Assembly (NCBI GenBank): GCA_965194375.1
Contig: CBDAEL010000005.1
Reading direction: 5' to 3' (one strand)
From: Tabrizicola_A aquatica
GTDB taxonomy: Bacteria; Pseudomonadota; Alphaproteobacteria; Rhodobacterales; Rhodobacteraceae
DNA length: 64,000 bases
Both the position numbers and the translations under genes were made by a program. This document shows positions 9,132 to 17,770 of this stretch, in pieces. Below the pieces are notes generated by a model that saw only the letters and a program-made list of their open reading frames with translations, was not told the DNA's origin and did no database searches. Positions within the stretch are counted from its first letter, which is position 1. Each line of letters begins with the position of its first letter.

Positions 9132-10243
9132 ACAAAGGCCCTCCGGACGCGCCGTGGCCGCTCGGACCACCACAACATGCTGCCCCCCAGTGCCACACCA
9201 AAGATTGGCGCGGCATAGGCCCAAATCCAGCCCTTATCAGACCGCAGGCCCATCCCGGTGGCTACCGTGGATACCCCTTGCACCATCACCAAAAGCACAA
9301 TGGCCACCCCGACCTGCCGCCACAATCCAAACCGGCTAAATGAGCCCATCAAAAGGGCGGCAAAGCCAATCAGCGAGGCGCCAACTGCCAGAAACGGCTG
9401 AGCAAAGCGGTTGTGGCCGTCATAGAGGAAATCCGCCCGGGTCGCCCCAGTTTCAGCCAAATCTGCCGGATCGGCGGCCAAAAGCTCGGCCGTGCTGAGT
9501 GCATCAATATTGCGCGCCCCGGGCGTGATCTGTGGGATCAATCCTGCCAGATCATAGGTGAAATCGGCAAAACGCGTCAGTGACAGCCGCTGCGTTTGGG
9601 CATCGATTTGCTGCACCAGCCCATTGAACATCAACAGTTTGGGCCCCGTCTCGGTGCGGGCAAACAGCGCCTTTTGGGCGGTATAGGTCGTGGTCCTGTC
9701 GGGGTTGCGCGCATCGGTCAGAAACAGGTCCAACAATTCCCCCGAAGGCGCCAACTCACGCACATAAAGCGTCAGGCCCGGCGCGGGATGCGTGAACCGC
9801 CCGTCTGTCAAGAAGCGCGCCGTCACGTTCTGCCGAATCTCGGCATAGCGCAGGACCAAGGCCTCACGGCTGGCTGGGACCAGCACGTGGGTCAGCACCA
9901 AGAGCCCCGCCGCCACGATCAGCCCGAAGATGAGAACCGGCCGCGCCAGCCGAAACGAGGAAAACCCCGTGGCTTGCATCACCACCATTTCGCTGTCTTG
10001 GGTGAGCCGATTGGCCACAAAGACCGCCGCCGCAAAGGCGGCAATCGGCAAGACAACGCGGATCACATTGGGCAGGGTCAGCACGGAAAACTCCAAGAAC
10101 ACCAGCGCGGTCTGACCATCCCCGATCAACTGGTCAAACAAGCCCACCGCCCGATTCACCCAATAGACCAGCACCAACACCAGCGCGAAAAAGCCGAAGA
10201 CGGCCAGAAGCTGGGTCAGCAGATATCGGTCGAATCTGGGCAA
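9128..10243 (-). CDS. lptF: LPS export ABC transporter permease LptF
   Basis: Partner permease of LptG. 371 aa with the same architecture: FDRYLLTQLLAVFGFFALVLVLV as first membrane segment, the coupling segment QDSEMVVMQATGFS, a periplasmic jellyroll (residues about 135-255) and C-terminal membrane helices. It appears to start with TTG, preceded by AAGGA 10 nt upstream; no in-frame ATG fits the conserved N-terminus. First gene of the minus-strand LPS/outer-membrane run. The 147-bp gap to divergent pepA should hold both promoters. Confidence 0.94.
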   Translation of the reverse strand: MPRFDRYLLTQLLAVFGFFALVLVLVYWVNRAVGLFDQLIGDGQTALVFLEFSVLTLPNVIRVVLPIAAFAAAVFVANRLTQDSEMVVMQATGFSSFRLARPVLIFGLIVAAGLLVLTHVLVPASREALVLRYAEIRQNVTARFLTDGRFTHPAPGLTLYVRELAPSGELLDLFLTDARNPDRTTTYTAQKALFARTETGPKLLMFNGLVQQIDAQTQRLSLTRFADFTYDLAGLIPQITPGARNIDALSTAELLAADPADLAETGATRADFLYDGHNRFAQPFLAVGASLIGFAALLMGSFSRFGLWRQVGVAIVLLVMVQGVSTVATGMGLRSDKGWIWAYAAPIFGVALGGSMLWWSERPRRVRRAFV

Positions 10244-10390
10244 GAGACGCTAATCCTTGTGGCGTTTGCGCCTTTGACGGTATCAACATTCCCGGACAGG
10301 GAAAACTGCTATCTGGCCAAGCCCGGGCCCCTTCGTTAGCTTTGCGCAAAAAGCCGCGCGAATGTTCGGGCGGCACCAAGAGGATCTTCG

Positions 10391-11866
10391 ATGAACCAGC
10401 CCGTCGCTTTGACCTTCACCGCAACCGACCTTGACCGTCTGGCCAGCGCCCCCGGCCTTGTGGCGCTTTTGGCCGAGGGTGACGCCCCCTCCAGTCCCGC
10501 CGCGCGCCGGTTAGACCGGTTGACCCGCGGCATGCTGACCCGCGCGCTCTCCAGCGCCGATTGGGTGCGTGTCAAGACCGGCGACAGCCTGACACTGGCC
10601 TATCCCGCCGGGCTTGCGGCCGAGGCGCTGATGCTGGTCAAGCTGCCGCGCAAAGCGACCGCGTTAGAGGCGCGCAAGGCCGGTGCCGCCATTGGCCGTG
10701 CCTTGGGCACGGGCGGCGCGCATGTGCTGGCTGAAACCCATCCTCAAGCGGCCGAGATTTCCTTCGGACTTGCGATGCGGGCCTATGACTTCACCCCCCA
10801 TAAGTCGGGCGAGAAAAAACACCTTGGCCCCGTCGCGCTCGCCTGCGCCCGCCCCGAGGCTGTGGCCGCCGCCGCCGCGCCCTTGGCCGCGCTCAGCGAA
10901 GGGGTGTTCTTCACCCGTGATCTGGTGAACGAACCGGCCAATGTCCTGACAACCGAGGATTTCGCCGCCCGTCTGGCGGCGATGCATGAGTTGGGGCTCG
11001 AAGTCGAAATCCTTGAAGAGGCCGATCTGAAAAAGCTCGGTATGCGCGCACTTTTGGGCGTGGGGCAGGGCTCGGAAAGCCCGTCCAAGGTCGTCGTCAT
11101 GCAATGGAAGGGTGGCAAGTCGGGCGAGGCCCCCTTGGCGCTGGTGGGCAAGGGCGTCGTCTTTGACACGGGCGGTATTTCCATCAAGCCCGCCGGTGGC
11201 ATGGAAGAGATGACCATGGACATGGGCGGCGCCGCCGTCGTTGCAGGCGTCATGCGCAGCTTGGCCCTGCGCAAAGCGCGCGCGAATGTCGTTGGCCTTG
11301 TCGGTCTCGTCGAGAACATGCCCGACGGGAAGGCGCAGCGTCCGGGCGATGTGGTGCGCTCTATGAAGGGCGACACGATTGAGGTGATCAACACCGATGC
11401 CGAGGGCCGCCTCGTCTTGGCCGATGTGCTTTGGTACACGCAAGAGCGCTTCAAACCTAAGGGCATGATCGACCTTGCCACCCTGACCGGCGCCATCATC
11501 GTGGCCTTGGGCCACGAAAATACCGGCGTGTTTTCCAATGACGACGCCTTGTGCAACGCCTTCCTCACCGCCGCCAAGTCCGAGGGCGAGGGCGCGTGGC
11601 GCATGCCAATGGGCGATGGCTATGACGCCAAGCTGAAAAGCCGCGTGGCCGATATCGTCAATTCCTGCGGCCGCGATGGTGGGGCCATCACGGCAGCCCA
11701 TTTCCTGCGCCGCTTTGTCAAAGATGACATGCCGTGGATCCATCTCGACATCGCGGGCACGGCGCTTTTGAAATCCGAGAGCACGCTCGCCCCCAAAGGC
11801 GCGACCGGCTGGGGGGTGATGGCGCTCAACCGCCTGATCCGCGACCATTTTGAAGGTAAGGCGTGA
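10391..11866 (+). CDS. pepA: Leucyl aminopeptidase (M17 family)
   Basis: Two-metal cytosolic aminopeptidase releasing N-terminal residues, preferentially leucine. 491 aa: an N-terminal macro-like domain (to about residue 160) and the C-terminal catalytic domain. Metal and catalytic motifs are present: VGKGVVFDTGGISIKP with the lysine and aspartates, and the family signature NTDAEGRL at about residues 334-341. AGAGG-type ribosome binding (AGAGG, 7 nt spacer) supports ATG 10391. Followed after 64 bp by holC. PepA also binds DNA in E. coli; nothing here tests that. Confidence 0.96.
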   Translation: MNQPVALTFTATDLDRLASAPGLVALLAEGDAPSSPAARRLDRLTRGMLTRALSSADWVRVKTGDSLTLAYPAGLAAEALMLVKLPRKATALEARKAGAAIGRALGTGGAHVLAETHPQAAEISFGLAMRAYDFTPHKSGEKKHLGPVALACARPEAVAAAAAPLAALSEGVFFTRDLVNEPANVLTTEDFAARLAAMHELGLEVEILEEADLKKLGMRALLGVGQGSESPSKVVVMQWKGGKSGEAPLALVGKGVVFDTGGISIKPAGGMEEMTMDMGGAAVVAGVMRSLALRKARANVVGLVGLVENMPDGKAQRPGDVVRSMKGDTIEVINTDAEGRLVLADVLWYTQERFKPKGMIDLATLTGAIIVALGHENTGVFSNDDALCNAFLTAAKSEGEGAWRMPMGDGYDAKLKSRVADIVNSCGRDGGAITAAHFLRRFVKDDMPWIHLDIAGTALLKSESTLAPKGATGWGVMALNRLIRDHFEGKA

Positions 11867-11868
11867 CC

Positions 11869-11905
11869 TTGGCCTTTCATCTTGGCCCAAATACTCATGG
11901 CAACG
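11869..11905. repeat. Tail part of the dispersed intergenic repeat
   Basis: Contains CTTTCATCTTGGCCCAAATACTC. This is the reverse complement of the GAGTATTT...CCAAGATGAAA tail seen in the fuller copies at 15017, 25515, 31617, 31836 and 38006. Here only the tail is present, without the G/C-rich hairpin. Confidence 0.6.
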
Positions 11906-11930
11906 CCTGCCCAAGTGCTGCGGTCGGTTG

Positions 11931-12395
11931 ATGGGCACGGCCATGTTCTACCACCTGACGCGCTCGGGGCCCGAAGAGGTGCTGGCCCTGATCCTGCCAC
12001 GAGCGATGGCGGCGGGGTGGCGGGTGATGCTGCGCAGCCCCGACGCGGCGCGGTGCGAGCGGCTGGATGCGCGGCTTTGGCTTGTGCCTGAGGAGGGCTT
12101 TTTGCCTCATGGGGTGGAAGGCGGGCCTTTTGATGCCGAGCAGCCCGTGTTGATCGGAGCGGGCCCAGCCTTGAACGGTGCGCAGGGTGTGGTGCTGTTA
12201 GACGGGGCCGAACCCTTGGCTGGCGAGGAGGTCTGCGAGCGGCTTTGGGTCTTGTTCGACGGCAACCAAGAGGCGGCGGTGCAGGGCGCGCGCAGCCTTT
12301 GGACGCGTCTCACCGGTCTTGGGATGGCCGCGCAATACTGGTCGGAAGAGAGCGGCCGCTGGCAGATGAAAACCGAACGAAAAACTGGTGGGTGA
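11931..12395 (+). CDS. holC: DNA polymerase III subunit chi
   Basis: Chi links the clamp loader to single-strand binding protein at the replication fork. About 154 aa. The conserved start (MGTAMFYHLTRSGPEEVL) and the Rossmann-like core with LIGAGPALNGAQGVVLLDG and CERLWVLFDG match HolC. I chose ATG 11931 because homologs begin with this phenylalanine/tyrosine/histidine segment; the open frame extends 27 codons further into pepA. The pepA-holC neighbourhood is common in Rhodobacterales and also in other proteobacteria. Confidence 0.9.
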   Translation: MGTAMFYHLTRSGPEEVLALILPRAMAAGWRVMLRSPDAARCERLDARLWLVPEEGFLPHGVEGGPFDAEQPVLIGAGPALNGAQGVVLLDGAEPLAGEEVCERLWVLFDGNQEAAVQGARSLWTRLTGLGMAAQYWSEESGRWQMKTERKTGG

Positions 12396-12603
12396 GTCTG
12401 TTCTTTTGCGCAGAACGAGTCTCATTTTCGATGAAATAATCGTTTCTGTTCGGCAACTCTCTCGTTGCTTGTCATATATAGCTGATACGAGATTTTTTGC
12501 GCGAGAGTAACATACGTAAGTATATTATAGCCTGCCCTGTCGCTATTGTCTGATGACCCCCCTTTGCTACCAATACCGCAAGAATTTCAAGGTGGAGGGC
12601 GAC

Positions 12604-14418
12604 ATGACCGACCCGCGCATCATTCTTTTTGGCGGCTATGAATTTCAACTCAATCAGAACGGCGAGGCCCATATTATATGGAAATCCGGCGCATCTCACA
12701 CGATGAATGCCGATTTGTTATGGGCAGGCTTCAAGACCAGCACAGCCTTTCTGAACAGCTCCTATCGCGCTGAATATGCCATGGTTGATAAGGCGCATCG
12801 GCTCTATGGCTCGTCCGGGGCGGATGTCCTGAGCCGCTCCACGGGTGGGGGGCTGGATGGGGGGGCTGGCAATGACAGCCTCTATGCGATCGCGACTTCC
12901 GGGACCTCGCAGATCCATGCCTATGCCGGGCGCGGCGATGATGTGGTGGTCCTCGATCTGGCCAAGATCGCGGCCGCTTATTCGCATGGCCACCATGTGG
13001 CGGGTGACGACGCAGGATCATCCGCCTATGGCGCTGACAGTTTTAACTTTGTGAACACCGCAAAGGTCGGCATGGGTGAGATCGTGGTCGGCCGGCTTGA
13101 GGATTTTGACGCCAGCCGCGACCATATCCGGCTTGACGGCGTGACAGTGAACCTCTCCGCACTGCCAAGTCAGATCAAGGTTTTGCAGCATAACGGTGAT
13201 CACAACGATCCCGGTGCGTCCTTGCAGCAATGGCTGGCGATCAAGACATCCGGAGGCGGGCATATTTTCTATGCGCTCGAGGGCGCGCGGGTGGATATGA
13301 ATGGCAATGGCGGTGCCAATTCCGGCCAGCAAGAGGCGCATTTTCTGGCCTCGAACGGGGCAGGTGGGCCGGGGGCCTCGGCGCTTGCCTTGCTGGCGCT
13401 CTACAACAGCCGTTCCAGCGCGGGCTATATTGACCCTCAAGATGCCATTCCTGCGGGGGCTGTGGCCAAGGGCGGGATCACATTGGTGGACTGGGACCAA
13501 AGTGCCGCCGATGTGCGGGGGACCCTTTTGGGCACAGCATTGGGCGATCTGATTGCGGCTGGGCTGAACGATGATTGGGTTAATGCCGGGGCAGGGGATG
13601 ATCAGGTCTGGGGTGGCAGCGGACATGACACAATCTTTGGCGGGATTGGCAATGACACGCTGACGGGGAATCTCGGCAATGACATGGTGAACGGCGGCGA
13701 GGGCCGCGACCGCGTTCTGTATTTCGGTGGCCACGACACGATCATCGGCGGTACGGATGTGGATACGTTGGTCTTTAGCGGGCCGAGCGCGGTTAATCTG
13801 TCCTTGCTCAGCGGCGGCAACCCGCATGGCCTGACGGTTTCGCAGATCGAAAACATCATCGCATCCAAAGGCGCGGATTTTATTCAGGGCGATCACGGAT
13901 CAAACGCGCTGTATGGGGGTGCGGGTTCTGATGCGCTTTACGGGCTTGATGGCGCGGATCTTCTGTCGGGGGGCGATGATGCAGATCGGCTTTTTGGCGG
14001 TGACGGCGCGGACCAGCTCTTTGGTGGGGCCGGGAATGACACGCTTCTTGGTCAAGACGGGGTGGATCGTCTGACAGGTGGGACGGGGAATGACCTGTTT
14101 CGCTATCAATCGGCCGCGCAGGGCGGCGATCTTGCGTTGGATTTCGGCGCCAGCCTTGGCAATGACGACCGCTTTTCCATCGCGGCGGCCGGGTTTGGCG
14201 GTGGACTTAAGGCAGGTTCCCTCTCGCCCGCGCAGTTTCGTCTGCACCTGGCCAACCGCAGCGACGCATTGGATGCCGACGATCGATTTATCTTCAACAA
14301 TGTCACCCATCGCCTGTCGTTCGACGCTGATGGACTTGGCGGCGCAGGGCCGGTTCTGATCGCCACCTTGCAAGACAGCGCGGCCAGCCTCACCTCGGCT
14401 GATATCTGGTTGTTCTAA
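12604..14418 (+). CDS. RTX calcium-binding repeat protein (no Hint domain)
   Basis: 604 aa, acidic and glycine/aspartate-rich, without an N-terminal signal peptide. This is typical of type I secretion substrates that carry a C-terminal signal. Two blocks of GGxGxDxLx nonapeptides are visible, a short one near residues 90-105 and the main one near 330-515. The C-terminal 90 residues (DLALDFGASLGNDDRFSIAAAGFG onward) look like a secretion/adhesion tail. ATG 12604 has a good GGAGG 5-6 nt upstream. The preceding 208 bp are AT-rich compared with the flanks, consistent with a promoter region or acquired DNA. Substrate or role unknown; it differs from the 43-57 kb cluster in lacking a Hint domain. 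Confidence 0.88.
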   Translation: MTDPRIILFGGYEFQLNQNGEAHIIWKSGASHTMNADLLWAGFKTSTAFLNSSYRAEYAMVDKAHRLYGSSGADVLSRSTGGGLDGGAGNDSLYAIATSGTSQIHAYAGRGDDVVVLDLAKIAAAYSHGHHVAGDDAGSSAYGADSFNFVNTAKVGMGEIVVGRLEDFDASRDHIRLDGVTVNLSALPSQIKVLQHNGDHNDPGASLQQWLAIKTSGGGHIFYALEGARVDMNGNGGANSGQQEAHFLASNGAGGPGASALALLALYNSRSSAGYIDPQDAIPAGAVAKGGITLVDWDQSAADVRGTLLGTALGDLIAAGLNDDWVNAGAGDDQVWGGSGHDTIFGGIGNDTLTGNLGNDMVNGGEGRDRVLYFGGHDTIIGGTDVDTLVFSGPSAVNLSLLSGGNPHGLTVSQIENIIASKGADFIQGDHGSNALYGGAGSDALYGLDGADLLSGGDDADRLFGGDGADQLFGGAGNDTLLGQDGVDRLTGGTGNDLFRYQSAAQGGDLALDFGASLGNDDRFSIAAAGFGGGLKAGSLSPAQFRLHLANRSDALDADDRFIFNNVTHRLSFDADGLGGAGPVLIATLQDSAASLTSADIWLF

Positions 14419-14436
14419 CGCCGTTGCGCCAACAAC

Positions 14437-14466
14437 AAAGCCGCCTCCTTGCGGGGCGGCTTTGCG
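14437..14466. terminator. Bidirectional terminator between the RTX gene and ndk
   Basis: Inverted repeat AAAGCCGCC (14437-14445) and GGCGGCTTT (14455-14463) with a 9-nt loop. The arms end in A/T runs on both strands, as expected between convergent genes. Confidence 0.8.
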
Positions 14467-14490
14467 AATTTTCAGGCAAGGCAGGCGGGA

Positions 14491-14913
14491 TTAGCCGACC
14501 AGTTCAAGGCCCGAGAAGAAGAAGCTGATTTCCCGCGCAGCGGCGGCGGGCGAATCTGAGCCGTGGGCCGAGTTTTCGCCTTTGGACAGGGCAAATTCCT
14601 TGCGGATCGTGCCGGGAGCGGCCTGAGCCGGGTCGGTGGCGCCCATAACTTCGCGGTTCTTGGCAATGGCGTCTTCGCCTTCCAGAACCTGCACAACAAC
14701 CGGCTCGGAGGCCATGAAGTCACACAGTTCGCCATAGAACCCGCGCTCGGCGTGTTCAGCGTAGAACTGGCCAGCCTGAGCTTTGGTCAGGTGGATGCGC
14801 TTCGAGGCGACAACGCGCAGGCCGGCGTCTTCGAATTTGGCGACGATCTTGCCGGTCAGGTTGCGCTTGGTGGCGTCGGGCTTGATGATCGACAGGGTGC
14901 GTTCGATGGCCAT
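14491..14913 (-). CDS. ndk: Nucleoside diphosphate kinase
   Basis: Transfers the gamma-phosphate between nucleoside di- and triphosphates through a phospho-histidine. Exactly 140 aa from ATG 14913, which has GGAG 6 nt upstream. The ERTLSIIKPDATKRN start, the KEFALSKGENSAHGSDS active-site segment with the phosphorylated histidine, and the C-terminal EISFFF are all present. The open frame extends upstream, but family length and the ribosome binding site fix this start. Confidence 0.97.
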   Translation of the reverse strand: MAIERTLSIIKPDATKRNLTGKIVAKFEDAGLRVVASKRIHLTKAQAGQFYAEHAERGFYGELCDFMASEPVVVQVLEGEDAIAKNREVMGATDPAQAAPGTIRKEFALSKGENSAHGSDSPAAAAREISFFFSGLELVG

Positions 14914-15016
14914 TTGGCTCTCCATGGATGGGGGCCGGTATTGGCCCGATGTGATGGCGCGGCGCATAGCATGGCAAGATGACATTGAAAAGAAGGGGGG
15001 AAAGGAAGGGGCAAAA

Positions 15017-15090
15017 AGAAGGGGGCTTCGCGCCCCCGTCGCAGCCTTGCTGCGACTCCCCCGCGGGATATTTGGGCCGCATTGAAGGCA
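15017..15090 (+). repeat. Dispersed hairpin-plus-tail intergenic repeat, copy 1
   Basis: Two adjacent hairpins (GGGGGC/GCCCCC at 15021-15037, and the perfect GTCGCAGC/GCTGCGAC at 15038-15056) are followed by CCCCGCGGGATATTTGGGCC and GCATTGAAGG. The tail matches the copies near 31665, 31836, 25555 and 38070. It lies between divergent ndk and the ABC-F gene. Confidence 0.7.
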
Positions 15091-15129
15091 TGTGTTGACC
15101 TTTTCCATGGGCTGAGGCAAGGCCGCAGC

Positions 15130-16977
15130 ATGCTGAAGATCGAAGACATCACCTATAGTGTTGAAGGCCGCCCCTTGTTCGAGGGCGCCTCGGCGACAAT
15201 TCCCACGGGCCACAAGGTTGGCCTTGTCGGGCGCAACGGGGCGGGCAAGACCACGCTCTTTCGCCTGATCCGGGGCGAGTTGGCACTGGAGGGGGGTGCG
15301 ATCTCGATTCCCTCTCGGGCGCGAATTGGCGGGGTGGCGCAGGAAGTGCCGTCCTCATCAACCTCGCTTCTTGAGACGGTGCTGCAAGCCGACACTGAGC
15401 GGGCCGCACTGTTGGCAGAATCGGACACCGCCCATGACCCGCACCGGATTGCCGAAATTCAGGCCCGGCTGGCCGATATCGACGCCTGGTCTGCTGAAGG
15501 GCGGGCTTCGGCCATTCTGAAGGGCTTGGGCTTTGACGCCGAGGCGCAGCAGCGCCCTTGCTCGGATTTCTCGGGCGGTTGGCGGATGCGGGTGGCTTTG
15601 GCCGGCGTCTTGTTCGCCCAGCCCGATTACCTTTTGTTGGACGAACCGACCAACTATCTGGATCTTGAAGGCGCTTTGTGGCTGGAAAGCTATCTAGCGA
15701 AATATCCCCATACCGTACTGATCATCAGCCATGATCGCGGCCTTTTGAACCGCGCCGTGCAGGGGATCTTGCATCTGGACAACCGCCAATTGACCTATTG
15801 GCAGGGTGGCTATGACCAGTTCGCCCGCCAGATGGCTGAGCGCCGCGCTGTTCTACAGGCCGAGGCGAAAAAGCAAGAGGCCCGACGCGCCCATCTGCAA
15901 TCCTTCGTGGATCGCTTCAAGGCCAAGGCCTCGAAGGCTGTGCAGGCGCAGTCGCGCGTGAAGATGCTGGAGAAGATGACGCCGATCACCGCGCCTGAGG
16001 ATGCCAAGAAGGTGGTCTTCACTTTCCCCGCGCCCGAGGAACTGTCGCCGCCGATCATCAACATCGAGGGCGGCGCTGTGGGCTATGGCGGCCCGCCGAT
16101 CCTGCGCAAGCTGAGCTTGCGGATCGATCAGGACGACCGGATCGCGCTTTTGGGCCGCAACGGTGAGGGTAAATCGACGCTGTCGAAGCTTTTGGCCGGC
16201 AAATTGACCCCTTGCGAGGGGAAGATGACCAAATCCTCCAAGCTGCGCATCGGCTATTTCGCGCAGCATCAGGTGGACGAGCTGCACATCGACGAGACCC
16301 CGTTGCAGCATGTCATGCGGCTGCGGCCTGCCGAGGGACAGCCGAAACTGCGCGCGCGATTGGCGAGCTTTGGTCTGATGGCGGAGCAGGCCGAAACTGT
16401 GGTGGGGCGGCTTTCGGGTGGGCAGAAGGCGCGGCTGTCGCTTTTGCTGGCCACGCTTGATGCGCCGCATCTGTTGATCCTGGACGAACCGACCAACCAC
16501 CTTGACATCGAAAGCCGCGAGGCGCTGGTCGAGGCGTTGACCGAGTATTCCGGCGCGGTCATTCTGGTCTCGCATGACATGCACCTTTTGTCCTTGGTCG
16601 CCGACCGGCTTTGGCTGGTGAAGGGCGGGGCGGTGACGCCCTATACTGAGGATCTGGAGGCGTATCGGCGGCAATTGCTGGCGGGGGATGAGGCCGAAAA
16701 GCCTGCGTCGAAGCCGGTTGAGAAACCAAAAAAAGCCAGCCGTGACGAGATCTTGGCGTTGAAAGCTGAGGTGCGCAAATGCGAGGATCGGCTCACCAAG
16801 CTGAATGAAATGCGCGACCGTTTAGCCACCAAGCTGGCCGATCCCGCACTTTATGAAGATGTCCGAAAGGGCGAGTTGGAAACCTGGAACAAGAAATACG
16901 CCGAGGTGATGGACGGTCTTGATCGTGCCGAAGCCATGTGGCTGAGCGCGCAGGAAAAACTGGACGCAGCGGGTTAA
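15130..16977 (+). CDS. ABC-F family ATPase (translation-associated)
   Basis: 615 aa with two ABC ATPase domains and no membrane segments. Walker A motifs GRNGAGKTT (about residue 37) and GRNGEGKST; signatures FSGGWRMR and LSGGQKARLSL; Walker B/D-loop LLLDEPTNYLDLEGALWLE and LILDEPTNHLDIES. A linker between the domains (about residues 235-305) and a lysine-rich coiled-coil C-terminus (residues about 520-610) give the Uup/YheS-like layout. ABC-F proteins act on ribosomes rather than transporting. ATG 15130 precedes the conserved MLKIEDITYSVEGRPLF; the open frame extends 16 codons upstream. Confidence 0.93.
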   Translation: MLKIEDITYSVEGRPLFEGASATIPTGHKVGLVGRNGAGKTTLFRLIRGELALEGGAISIPSRARIGGVAQEVPSSSTSLLETVLQADTERAALLAESDTAHDPHRIAEIQARLADIDAWSAEGRASAILKGLGFDAEAQQRPCSDFSGGWRMRVALAGVLFAQPDYLLLDEPTNYLDLEGALWLESYLAKYPHTVLIISHDRGLLNRAVQGILHLDNRQLTYWQGGYDQFARQMAERRAVLQAEAKKQEARRAHLQSFVDRFKAKASKAVQAQSRVKMLEKMTPITAPEDAKKVVFTFPAPEELSPPIINIEGGAVGYGGPPILRKLSLRIDQDDRIALLGRNGEGKSTLSKLLAGKLTPCEGKMTKSSKLRIGYFAQHQVDELHIDETPLQHVMRLRPAEGQPKLRARLASFGLMAEQAETVVGRLSGGQKARLSLLLATLDAPHLLILDEPTNHLDIESREALVEALTEYSGAVILVSHDMHLLSLVADRLWLVKGGAVTPYTEDLEAYRRQLLAGDEAEKPASKPVEKPKKASRDEILALKAEVRKCEDRLTKLNEMRDRLATKLADPALYEDVRKGELETWNKKYAEVMDGLDRAEAMWLSAQEKLDAAG

Positions 16978-17020
16978 GCCCCAGCCCTTTTTCAAAGGGC
17001 AGCCCCTGAAAGGAGACCCC

Positions 17021-17770
17021 ATGTCCAGCTTGATGCCCCACCTGCCCGCCGATCTGATCCTTGCGCAGCTGTCGCGCAGCCCCGGCAACGAGGTGAAATC
17101 CGGCAAGTTCGACAGCGCTGAGAGCTCATCGGCTTTGGTCGCCAACGGCTTTGGCCGCTTTTTGGAGCATCCCGGTGATTTGCTCGCCTTGCCTGGCGTG
17201 CCGATGGGGCGGGTGGACAGCGTCGAGCTGGAGGCTGAGATGCGCTTTCCTTGGTCGGGGGGCCGCCACCCTTGGCTGGATGTCGCCATCAGCACGGCGA
17301 CCACGCTGATCGGGGTTGAATCCAAGCGGTATGAGCCGTTTCGCCCTGCGAAAGCCACGGGGTTCTCCGAGGTTTATGATCGCCCTGTCTGGGGCCCCAA
17401 CATGGGCCGCTATACCCGGCTGATGCATGATCTGGTGGCGGGCACGGTGGTGTTTCAGTCCTTGGATGCGGTGCAGCTTGTGAAGCATGCGCTTGGCTTG
17501 CGCACGCGGGCCGAAAAGCGCGGCTTGGGGGCAGTTTTGGTTTATCTTTATGCCGAGCCGTCGCATTGGGCCGGGTCTGGCAAGCCGCTGGACAAGGCCC
17601 GCACCGCGCTGCACCGGCGCGAGGTGGCGCAGTTTGCCGGATTGGTGCGTGGCGACCAGGTGGCCTTTGCGCCCGTCACATGGGCAGATCTGGCGGCGCA
17701 ATGGGCCCGCACCCCGGCACTTGCGCCGCATGCCGCCGCCTTGACGGATCGCTTTGGGGTGCTTGGCTAG
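17021..17770 (+). CDS. Conserved protein, possible PD-(D/E)XK nuclease fold
   Basis: 249 aa, soluble, with a clear GGAG 5 nt before the ATG. I do not recognise a named family. The segment VELEAEMRFPWSGG ... HPWLDVAIST ... LIGVESKRYEPF reads like the E - D - ExK core of PD-(D/E)XK nucleases (acidic residue, then LD, then an E-x-K on the next strand). Conserved aromatic stretches follow (GPNMGRYTRLMHDL). It sits 43 bp after the ABC-F gene, same strand. The nuclease idea is inference from the motif spacing alone. Confidence 0.6.
   Translation: MSSLMPHLPADLILAQLSRSPGNEVKSGKFDSAESSSALVANGFGRFLEHPGDLLALPGVPMGRVDSVELEAEMRFPWSGGRHPWLDVAISTATTLIGVESKRYEPFRPAKATGFSEVYDRPVWGPNMGRYTRLMHDLVAGTVVFQSLDAVQLVKHALGLRTRAEKRGLGAVLVYLYAEPSHWAGSGKPLDKARTALHRREVAQFAGLVRGDQVAFAPVTWADLAAQWARTPALAPHAAALTDRFGVLG

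Noticed and set aside
10664..11944. 426-aa antisense frame over pepA
   Set aside because: pepA is an unambiguous gene on the other strand; the antisense product is His/Gln/Arg-rich, as expected of a shadow frame.
13018..13896. 292-aa antisense frame in the 12.6-kb RTX gene
   Set aside because: Same cause: antisense of nonapeptide repeats in a high-GC gene, no family features.
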